Below are positions 58,617-64,000 of a stretch of DNA of 64,000 nucleotides, piece by piece (positions within the stretch are counted from its first letter, which is position 1; each line of letters opens with the position of its first letter). The position numbers and the translations under genes are program-made. The stretch comes from SIG452 sp045541975. GTDB taxonomy: Bacteria; Bacillota; Clostridia; UMGS1840. Location of the stretch: contig JAZQKB010000016.1 of the NCBI GenBank assembly GCA_045541975.1, positions 1-64,000 of the forward strand. Reading direction: 5' to 3'. The notes under the pieces are model-generated. The model was given only the letters and a program-made list of their open reading frames with translations. It was not told the origin of the DNA and did not search any database.

Positions 58617-59054
58617 ATGTTAATGCCTAAAAGAGTAAAAAGAAGAAAACAATTCAGAGGCAGAATGACCGGTAAAGCTTTAAGAGGTAACAAAGTAACC
58701 TACGGCGATTACGGTATTCAGGCTACCGAACCCGGCTGGATCACCGGTAACCAGATTGAAGCTGCCCGTATTGCAATCAACCGTTACATCAAAAGAGGCG
58801 GTAAAGTTTGGATTAAAATTTTCCCCGATAAACCGGTAACCGAAAAACCTGCTGAAACTCGTATGGGTAGCGGTAAAGGTTCTCCCGAATACTGGGTAGC
58901 AGTTGTAAAACCGGGCAGAGTATTATTTGAACTTGCCGGTGTAGACGAAGCTACTGCCAGAGAAGCTATGAGACTTGCGCAGCACAAACTGTCTGTAAAG
59001 ACCAAGTTTGTCTTGCGTGAAAAAGAAGTGGAGGTAGAAAGCGATGAAGATTAA
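58617..59054 (+). CDS. rplP: 50S ribosomal protein L16
   Basis: A 145-residue protein beside the A-site tRNA: MLMPKRVKRRKQFRGRMTGK (the family start, so the first of two ATGs is used), PVTEKPAETRMGSGKGSPEYW and AREAMRLAQHKL. Its end overlaps rpmC by eleven bases. Confidence 0.97.
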   Translation: MLMPKRVKRRKQFRGRMTGKALRGNKVTYGDYGIQATEPGWITGNQIEAARIAINRYIKRGGKVWIKIFPDKPVTEKPAETRMGSGKGSPEYWVAVVKPGRVLFELAGVDEATAREAMRLAQHKLSVKTKFVLREKEVEVESDED

Positions 59055-59244
59055 GAATATTAGAGATTTAGCGGATAAGGAGCTTAATCAGAAACTCGCT
59101 GAGCTGAAAATTGAGCTTTTTAACTTAAGATTTCAACATGCCACCAACCAGCTTGATAACCCCATGAGAATGAAAGAAGTTAAAAAAACCATCGCGAAAA
59201 TCAAGACTGTATTAAAAGAAAGAGAACTGGGAATCAACCAATAA
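59044..59244 (+). CDS. rpmC: 50S ribosomal protein L29
   Basis: A 66-residue two-helix protein: KIKNIRDLADKELNQKLAEL and ELFNLRFQHATNQLDNPMRM. Its start lies inside rplP, with GGAGGTAG upstream, so it is translationally coupled. Confidence 0.96.
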   Translation: MKIKNIRDLADKELNQKLAELKIELFNLRFQHATNQLDNPMRMKEVKKTIAKIKTVLKERELGINQ

Positions 59245-59313
59245 TTTCCCGTGAGGTTTAGAATCGCCTTTCCCGAAAGTTTTGGTGAAGGGCGGAAATG
59301 GAGGAACTAAATC

Positions 59314-59571
59314 ATGTCCGAAAGAGGCTTTAGAAAAGTTAGAATCGGCGAAGTTGTAAGCGACAAAATGGATAAAACCATCGTTGTTAAGATCGAAGAT
59401 TCTGTAAAGCATCCGATTTACAAAAAAATCATCAAAAGAACCATTAAGTTCAAAGCACATGATGAAAACAACGAATGTAACATCGGCGACAGAGTTGAAA
59501 TCATGGAAACAAGACCGTTATCCAAAGACAAAAGATGGAGACTTACAAAAATCGTTGAAAAAGCAAAATAA
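59314..59571 (+). CDS. rpsQ: 30S ribosomal protein S17
   Basis: An 85-residue OB-fold protein: GFRKVRIGEVVSDKMDKTIV, FKAHDENNECNIGDRVEIME and TRPLSKDKRWRL. GGAGGAACT precedes the ATG. Confidence 0.97.
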   Translation: MSERGFRKVRIGEVVSDKMDKTIVVKIEDSVKHPIYKKIIKRTIKFKAHDENNECNIGDRVEIMETRPLSKDKRWRLTKIVEKAK

Positions 59572-59644
59572 GATTGTTTCTGCGGTAGTAATACCGTTAA
59601 TAAAAACGCTTGCGACATATGTCAGTAAGCAGAGGAGGATTACG

Positions 59645-60013
59645 ATGATTCAGCAAGAAAGCAGAATGAAGGTAGCTGATAACACCGGTGCAAAAGAACT
59701 GCTGGCAATCAGAGTTCTGGGCGGATCCAAAAAAAGATACGCTAATATCGGCGATGTAGTTGTAGCTACTGTCAAAAAAGCAACACCCGGCGGAGTTGTG
59801 AAAAAAGGTGACGTTGTAAAAGCTGTTATCGTTAGAAGCGTGAAAGGTGTTCGCCGTCAGGACGGAACCTACATCAGATTCGACGAAAACGCAGCTGTAA
59901 TTATTAAAGATGACAAAAATCCGAGAGGCACTCGTATTTTTGGCCCTGTTGCAAGAGAGCTTCGTGACAAGGAATATTCCAAAATTTTATCCTTGGCTCC
60001 TGAAGTATTGTAA
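59645..60013 (+). CDS. rplN: 50S ribosomal protein L14
   Basis: A 122-residue intersubunit protein: MIQQESRMKVADNTGAKELL, KGDVVKAVIVRSVKGVRRQD and GTRIFGPVARELRDK. The start at 59645 follows AGAGGAGG; a frame extending back into rpsQ is a shadow of that gene. Confidence 0.97.
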   Translation: MIQQESRMKVADNTGAKELLAIRVLGGSKKRYANIGDVVVATVKKATPGGVVKKGDVVKAVIVRSVKGVRRQDGTYIRFDENAAVIIKDDKNPRGTRIFGPVARELRDKEYSKILSLAPEVL

Positions 60014-60027
60014 GGGAGGTAACGAAA

Positions 60028-60354
60028 ATGTACAAGAAAGTTAATGTAAAAAAAGATGACCGCGTAGTGGTTATTTCCGGTAAAGACAAAGGCAAAAAAG
60101 GTAAAGTTCTGGTAGTAAACCCCAAAGCAGGTAAAGTTATCGTTGAAGGCGTTAACGTTGCTACCAAACACACCAAACCCAAAGCTCAGGGTCAGACCGG
60201 TGGTATTGTAAAACAGGAAAGTCCGATTTATGCTTCCAAAGTAATGCTCATTTGCCCCAAATGTGGTAAAGCAGCAAGAACCGGTAAGAAAATCCTGGAC
60301 AACGGCAAAAAAGTTAGATATTGCAAAAAATGCAATGAAACTTTAGGCGAATAA
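60028..60354 (+). CDS. rplX: 50S ribosomal protein L24
   Basis: A 108-residue assembly initiator with the KOW motif DDRVVVISGKDKGKKGKVL and the zinc-ribbon-like C-terminus CPKCGKAARTGKKILDNG followed by CKKCNETL (four cysteines, as in many Clostridia). GGGAGG lies upstream. Confidence 0.97.
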   Translation: MYKKVNVKKDDRVVVISGKDKGKKGKVLVVNPKAGKVIVEGVNVATKHTKPKAQGQTGGIVKQESPIYASKVMLICPKCGKAARTGKKILDNGKKVRYCKKCNETLGE

Positions 60355-60376
60355 GAAAGGGAGGTAAACAACGATT

Positions 60377-60919
60377 ATGTCTAATTTAGCTAATTTATAT
60401 AAAAACGAAGTTGCACCTGCCCTGATGAGCAAATTCGGATACAAATCTGTAATGCAGATTCCGAAAATCGACAAAGTTGTTGTAAACATCGGTGTTGGTG
60501 AAGCAAAAGACAATGCAAAAGCCTTAGAAAGCGCTGCTGCAGACTTAACTTTGATCACCGGTCAGAAAGCCGTTCTGACCAAAGCAAAAAAATCCGTTTC
60601 TAACTTCAAATTAAGAGAAGGCATGAACATCGGATGTAAAGTAACTTTACGTGGCGAAAGAATGTATGAATTTATCGAAAGATTATTCTGCATCGCTCTT
60701 CCCCGTGTAAGAGACTTTAGAGGTATTAGCGCAAACTCCTTTGACGGCCGCGGCAACTATGCATTCGGTATCAAAGAACAGCTGATTTTCCCGGAAATCG
60801 AATACGATAAGGTTGAAAAAATCAGAGGTATGGATATTGCTTTCGTTACTACCGCAAAAACTGACGAAGAAGCAAAAGAATTACTGACTCTGATGGGCGC
60901 ACCCTTCATCAAAGCGTAA
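60377..60919 (+). CDS. rplE: 50S ribosomal protein L5
   Basis: A 180-residue protein contacting 5S rRNA and P-site tRNA: PKIDKVVVNIGVGEAKDN, RGERMYEFIERLFCIALPRV and GRGNYAFGIKEQLIFPEIEYD. GGGAGG precedes the ATG. Confidence 0.97.
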   Translation: MSNLANLYKNEVAPALMSKFGYKSVMQIPKIDKVVVNIGVGEAKDNAKALESAAADLTLITGQKAVLTKAKKSVSNFKLREGMNIGCKVTLRGERMYEFIERLFCIALPRVRDFRGISANSFDGRGNYAFGIKEQLIFPEIEYDKVEKIRGMDIAFVTTAKTDEEAKELLTLMGAPFIKA

Positions 60920-60975
60920 TTGGATTTCTGAAGATTCCAAGAACACAAGAGTAAAGTGAAAGGAAATGGAAACAA

Positions 60976-61161
60976 ATGGCTAAAAAATCTATGATTAATA
61001 AGCAGCAGAAACCCCAGAAGTTCAGCACCAGAGAATACAACAGATGTAAAATCTGCGGCAGACCTCATGCTTATCTTAGAAAATATGGCATTTGCCGTAT
61101 TTGCTTCAGAGAACTGGCATACAAAGGTCAGATTCCCGGCGTAAAGAAAGCAAGCTGGTAA
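60976..61161 (+). CDS. rpsZ: 30S ribosomal protein S14, zinc-binding type
   Basis: A 61-residue short S14 with the zinc cysteines in NRCKICGRPHAYLRKYGICRI (two CxxC pairs). This Zn-dependent form is the usual one in the spc cluster of Firmicutes; a zinc-free copy, if any, is not in the window. GAAAGGAAAT precedes the ATG. Confidence 0.96.
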   Translation: MAKKSMINKQQKPQKFSTREYNRCKICGRPHAYLRKYGICRICFRELAYKGQIPGVKKASW

Positions 61162-61315
61162 GATTGGTTTTTGCAGGCGAAAGACTGTAGTTGCCTGGTT
61201 GGGCAAATGAGCTTTCCTAAAAAAGAGGAGGCTCCCAAAGAATTAAGAACAAGGTTTTAGGTAAGTCGTATCACCTCGGCGTGATAAACAATACCTTAAA
61301 AAAGGAGGCTATACA
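61162..61315 (+). other. rpsZ-rpsH spacer with a long hairpin
   Basis: A 154-base gap. Shortly before rpsH, TTTTAGGTA pairs with TACCTTAAAA around an inner TATCAC/GTGATA hairpin (about 61255-61302), ending at the rpsH ribosome binding site AAAGGAGG. Earlier, AAGAGGAGG (about 61223-61231) has no conventional start codon behind it. Otherwise nothing recognisable. Confidence 0.4.
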
Positions 61316-61714
61316 ATGCAGATCACAGATCCTATTGCAGATATGCTTACAAGAATTAGAAATGCAGGTACAGCAAAACACGATACCGTGGACGTTCCCG
61401 CATCTAATATGAAAAAAGCAATCGCTGAGATTCTTTTAGAAGAAGGCTACATCAAGAATTTTCAGCTGATTGACAACAGCACTCAGGGCATCATCAGAAT
61501 CACCCTGAAATATGGCGCAAACAAAACTAAAACAATTAATGGTTTGAGAAGAATTTCAAAACCGGGTCTCAGAGTTTACGCGAAGAGCGAAGAACTGCCG
61601 AAGGTATTAAAAGGCCTGGGTATCGCGTTGGTTTCCACTTCCAAAGGAATCATGACCGATAAAAAAGCAAGACAGGAAAATGTCGGCGGCGAAATTCTCG
61701 CTTATATTTGGTAA
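61316..61714 (+). CDS. rpsH: 30S ribosomal protein S8
   Basis: A 132-residue central-domain assembly protein: DPIADMLTRIRNAGTAKHDT, LRRISKPGLRVYAKSEELPKV and GIALVSTSKGIMTDKKARQE. In enteric bacteria S8 represses the spc operon; the hairpin just upstream may bear on this. AAAGGAGG precedes the ATG. Confidence 0.97.
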   Translation: MQITDPIADMLTRIRNAGTAKHDTVDVPASNMKKAIAEILLEEGYIKNFQLIDNSTQGIIRITLKYGANKTKTINGLRRISKPGLRVYAKSEELPKVLKGLGIALVSTSKGIMTDKKARQENVGGEILAYIW

Positions 61715-61728
61715 TGGAGGGATAAAAG

Positions 61729-62277
61729 ATGTCTAGAATTGGTAAAATGCCGATCTCCGTACCGAATGGAGTAACAGTAACAATCGGCGCTGAAAATTTA
61801 GTAACTGTAAAAGGTCCCTTAGGAACTTTAGAACAGAAGTTCAACAAGGACATGGTCCTGAAATTGGAAAACAACGAAGTAACCGTAACCAGACCCAGTG
61901 ATGAAACAGCACATAGAGCTTTACACGGTTTAACTCGTACCATCCTTTCCAATATGATTACCGGTGTTACCTCCGGTTTCTCTAAAGAACTGGACGTAAA
62001 CGGTGTTGGTTACAGAGTTGCAAAACAGGGCAATAAAATCGTTATGAACTTAGGTTATTCTCATCAGGTTGAGATGGAAGAACGTGACGGTATCACCCTG
62101 GAATGCCCCACACCGAATAAAATCATCGTAAAAGGTCCCGACAAACAGAAAGTTGGTCAGTTCGCTGCTAACATTCGTGAAAAAAGACCTCCGGAACCCT
62201 ACAAAGGTAAAGGTATTAAATACGTTGATGAAGTTATTATCAGAAAAGAAGGTAAAACCGGCGCTAAGAAAAAATAA
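61729..62277 (+). CDS. rplF: 50S ribosomal protein L6
   Basis: A 182-residue protein of the GTPase-factor region: SRIGKMPISVPNGVTVTIG, GVGYRVAKQGNKIVMNLGYS and IREKRPPEPYKGKGIKYVDE. GGAGGGAT precedes the ATG. Confidence 0.97.
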   Translation: MSRIGKMPISVPNGVTVTIGAENLVTVKGPLGTLEQKFNKDMVLKLENNEVTVTRPSDETAHRALHGLTRTILSNMITGVTSGFSKELDVNGVGYRVAKQGNKIVMNLGYSHQVEMEERDGITLECPTPNKIIVKGPDKQKVGQFAANIREKRPPEPYKGKGIKYVDEVIIRKEGKTGAKKK

Positions 62278-62334
62278 TCTAAAGATTGTTTTTATTAGCT
62301 GTTTTATCAGATTGATTAAAGGAGTGAATAAACA

Positions 62335-62697
62335 GTGGTTAAAAAGCAAAACAGTAATGTTGCCAGAGTAAAAAGACATTACAGAATCAGAAATAATATT
62401 AAAGGCACTGCACAGAAACCGAGACTGAATGTGTTCAGAAGCTTAAATCACATTTATGCTCAGATTATTGATGACGTTGCAGGTGTTACCTTAGTTTCCG
62501 CTTCTACTTTAAGCCCTGAATTCGGCAAGAATCCGGGTGGAAATATTGAAGCTGCGAAAAAAGTTGGTTTATTGGTTGCAGAAAAAGCAAAAGCCAAAGG
62601 TATCGAAGTTGTAGTATTCGACCGTGGCGGCTATCTGTACCACGGACGCGTTGCCGCTTTGGCTGAAGGTGCCAGAGAAGGCGGACTGCAGTTCTAA
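62335..62697 (+). CDS. rplR: 50S ribosomal protein L18
   Basis: A 120-residue 5S rRNA-binding protein: KRHYRIRNNIKGTAQKPRLN, VFRSLNHIYAQIIDDVAG and FDRGGYLYHGRVAALAEGAR. A GTG start is used after AAGGAGTG. Confidence 0.96.
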   Translation: MVKKQNSNVARVKRHYRIRNNIKGTAQKPRLNVFRSLNHIYAQIIDDVAGVTLVSASTLSPEFGKNPGGNIEAAKKVGLLVAEKAKAKGIEVVVFDRGGYLYHGRVAALAEGAREGGLQF

Positions 62698-62729
62698 TTA
62701 CACTTTAGTGATAAGGAGGAAATACAATC

Positions 62730-63236
62730 GTGAATCAAGCTAAATTTGATCCGGCTACGCTGGATATTAAAGAAAAAGTTGTTGCCTTAAACAGAGTTGC
62801 TAAAGTTGTAAAAGGTGGTAGAACCTTCCGTTTCTCAGCTTTGGTTGTAGTAGGTGACGAAAACGGTAGAGTAGGTTGCGGTATGGGTAAAGCAGCTGAA
62901 ATTCCGGATGCAATCAGAAAAGGTATTGAGGATGCAAAGAAAAATATGGTGGAAATTCCCCTGTATAAAACTACAATTCCTCATGAAGTTATCGGTGAAT
63001 TTGGCGCAGGTAGAGTGTTATTAAAACCCGCTGCTGAAGGTACCGGCGTTATCGCTGGTGGTCCCGCCAGAGCAGTATTAGAACTGGCAGGCATCAGAGA
63101 TATCAGAACCAAATGTTTAAGATCCAATAATCCTAGAAACGTAGTATCCGCTACTATCGCAGGATTAAAGAGCTTAATGAGTTTAAAAGAAGTGGCTGAT
63201 AAAAGAGGTAAAACTCCCGCTGAAATCGTAAAATAA
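62730..63236 (+). CDS. rpsE: 30S ribosomal protein S5
   Basis: A 168-residue fidelity protein: LNRVAKVVKGGRTFRFSALV, GMGKAAEIPDAIRKGIEDAK and GPARAVLELAGIRDIRTKCL. A GTG start is used; GGAGGAAATAC lies upstream. Confidence 0.97.
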   Translation: MNQAKFDPATLDIKEKVVALNRVAKVVKGGRTFRFSALVVVGDENGRVGCGMGKAAEIPDAIRKGIEDAKKNMVEIPLYKTTIPHEVIGEFGAGRVLLKPAAEGTGVIAGGPARAVLELAGIRDIRTKCLRSNNPRNVVSATIAGLKSLMSLKEVADKRGKTPAEIVK

Positions 63237-63279
63237 GAACGGTTTCACCGGAATCAGAACCATAAAAGATGAGTCCGAA

Positions 63280-63330
63280 AGAAAGGAATGTGCTTGAAAC
63301 GTTAGCGTTTTAGCACTTGGTAATTTAAAA
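63280..63330 (+). promoter_or_regulatory. Hairpin between ribosome binding site and start of rpmD
   Basis: AAGAAAGGAATG is followed by GTGCT...AAACG pairing with CGTTT...AGCAC (63291-63317), and the ATG of rpmD comes 13 bases later. Linear spacing from the purine-rich site to the ATG is about 40 bases; folding the hairpin would shorten it greatly. Confidence 0.5.
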
Positions 63331-63510
63331 ATGGCTAAATTAAAAGTTACTTTAAAAAAGAGCCTGATCGGTCGTCTTGACAGCCATATTAAGACTGCAA
63401 ACGCATTAGGCTTGAAAAAAATCAGAGATGAAAAAATCCATAATGATACACCTCAGATCAGAGGTATGGTAAAAAAAGTATCTTATCTGGTAGACTGTGA
63501 AGAAGTCTAA
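63331..63510 (+). CDS. rpmD: 50S ribosomal protein L30
   Basis: A 59-residue protein: AKLKVTLKKSLIGRLDSHIK, TANALGLKKI and DTPQIRGMVKKVSYLV, exactly the L30 pattern in its usual place between rpsE and rplO. There is no ribosome binding site at normal spacing; see the hairpin at 63291-63317. Confidence 0.96.
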   Translation: MAKLKVTLKKSLIGRLDSHIKTANALGLKKIRDEKIHNDTPQIRGMVKKVSYLVDCEEV

Positions 63511-63543
63511 AAAAAGTAAAATTCATTCGGAGGTGTAAATATT

Positions 63544-63984
63544 ATGAGATTAAACGAATTGTCTCCGGCTCCGGGTTCCGTAAAAGAGCGTTACAGAAAA
63601 GGTAGAGGTCACGCTTCCGGTAACGGAAAACAAGCCGGCAAAGGCCACAAAGGTCAGAAAGCAAGATCCGGCGGCGGTGTAAGACCCGGCTTTGAAGGCG
63701 GTCAGATGCCGTTAGCAAGAAGACTCCCCAAAAGAGGCTTCCACAATTTCTTTGCGAAAAACTATACCGAAATTCATCTTTCCGATTTAGAAAGATTTGA
63801 AAACGGAACTGAAGTTACTGCTGAACTGTTAAAAGAAACCGGCGTAATTTCTAAAATCAATGACGGAATTGTTGTTTTAAACAGAGGAGATCTTACCAAA
63901 AAGCTAACAGTAAAAGCTGCAAGATTCTCAAAAGCTGCTGCTGAAAAAATTACTGCTTTAGGTGGAAAGACTGAGGTGATTTAA
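63544..63984 (+). CDS. rplO: 50S ribosomal protein L15
   Basis: A 146-residue late-assembly protein: MRLNELSPAPGSVKERYRKG, the glycine-rich GRGHASGNGKQAGKGHKGQK and FEGGQMPLARRLPKRGF. GGAGGTG precedes the start; secY follows immediately. Confidence 0.97.
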   Translation: MRLNELSPAPGSVKERYRKGRGHASGNGKQAGKGHKGQKARSGGGVRPGFEGGQMPLARRLPKRGFHNFFAKNYTEIHLSDLERFENGTEVTAELLKETGVISKINDGIVVLNRGDLTKKLTVKAARFSKAAAEKITALGGKTEVI

Positions 63985-63985
63985 T

Positions 63986-64000
63986 ATGTTTAGCATATTA
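63986..64000 (+). CDS. secY: Protein translocase subunit SecY, 5' end only
   Basis: Only five codons (MFSIL) fall inside the window. Position one base after rplO, GAGGTG upstream and the SecY-like opening MFSIL support the call. Confidence 0.75.

Noticed and set aside
60757..61206. Antisense open frame of 149 codons across rplE-rpsZ
   Set aside because: Opposes highly conserved ribosomal genes; coding on both strands is not credible here.

Overview
The window comes from the chromosome of a spore-forming Clostridia-type Firmicute. GC content is moderate, and most genes have strong AGGAGG-like ribosome binding sites and TTGACA-17-TATAAT promoters. Evidence for the lineage: dipicolinate synthase (spoVFA/spoVFB), SpoIID and a SpoIIQ-like peptidase; a Firmicute-order S10-spc ribosomal cluster with the zinc-type S14; infC-rpmI-rplT with a terminator-bearing leader; and surface proteins with SLH domains. 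No rRNA, CRISPR array, prophage or transposase was seen. The lineage below class level cannot be read from this sequence alone.

Layout. 1-1.6 kb: a multi-stem intergenic element and a MATE efflux gene (minus). 1.8-11.5 kb: typA-argC-argB, then a fusion of a sugar-isomerase-like TIM barrel with an acyl-CoA synthetase, then a LacZ-like GH2 enzyme. 11.9-18.8 kb: rplS (minus), the dipicolinate synthase pair, a small-protein/DUF2798/CarD group with structured RNA leaders, and a divergent MocR regulator and pyridoxal kinase with a permease. 18.9-27.2 kb: one long aromatic amino-acid operon, pheA-aroB-aroC-aroE/aroK-aroQ-aroA-tyrA-DAHP synthase. It is preceded by a Phe/Tyr-rich leader peptide and a terminator that looks like a classical attenuator. 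27.3-36 kb (minus): tRNA-Leu(CAG), recF-nth, and an overlapping block murJ / O-antigen-ligase-like / GT4 / two DUF4330-like / RluA-type synthase / hisA. 36.2-41.2 kb: fba, an ACT protein with its UPF0210 partner, and a large YcdB-SLH surface protein. 41.2-44 kb (minus): ParB-like, SpoIIQ-like, SpoIID. 44-50.2 kb: lon-hisS-aspS-small membrane exporter. 50.2-52.2 kb: a small SLH protein behind a long structured leader, facing an M23 peptidase. 52.3-64 kb: infC-rpmI-rplT and the S10-spc operon into the first codons of secY.

How the genes work together. The aro operon encodes every step from DAHP to chorismate, plus the bifunctional P-protein and prephenate dehydrogenase, so one promoter and one attenuator could govern the whole Phe/Tyr branch. 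The minus-strand surface block (flippase, ligase, glycosyltransferase) together with the SLH proteins suggests a polysaccharide- and S-layer-decorated envelope. SpoIID and SpoIIQ act in engulfment, and SpoVFA/B make the dipicolinate of the spore core. The protein-synthesis genes show several RNA-level control signals: an L20/IF3 leader, a probable AUU start in infC, a long rpsJ leader and a hairpin inside the rpmD initiation region.

The signals most worth following are the Phe/Tyr attenuator at 18.9-19.2 kb, the isomerase/acyl-CoA synthetase fusion, a family of nested inverted-repeat elements (at about 11.5, 11.6 and 38.9 kb, perhaps 5.7 kb), and the uncharacterised structured leaders at 14.1, 14.57, 44.07 and 50.3 kb.
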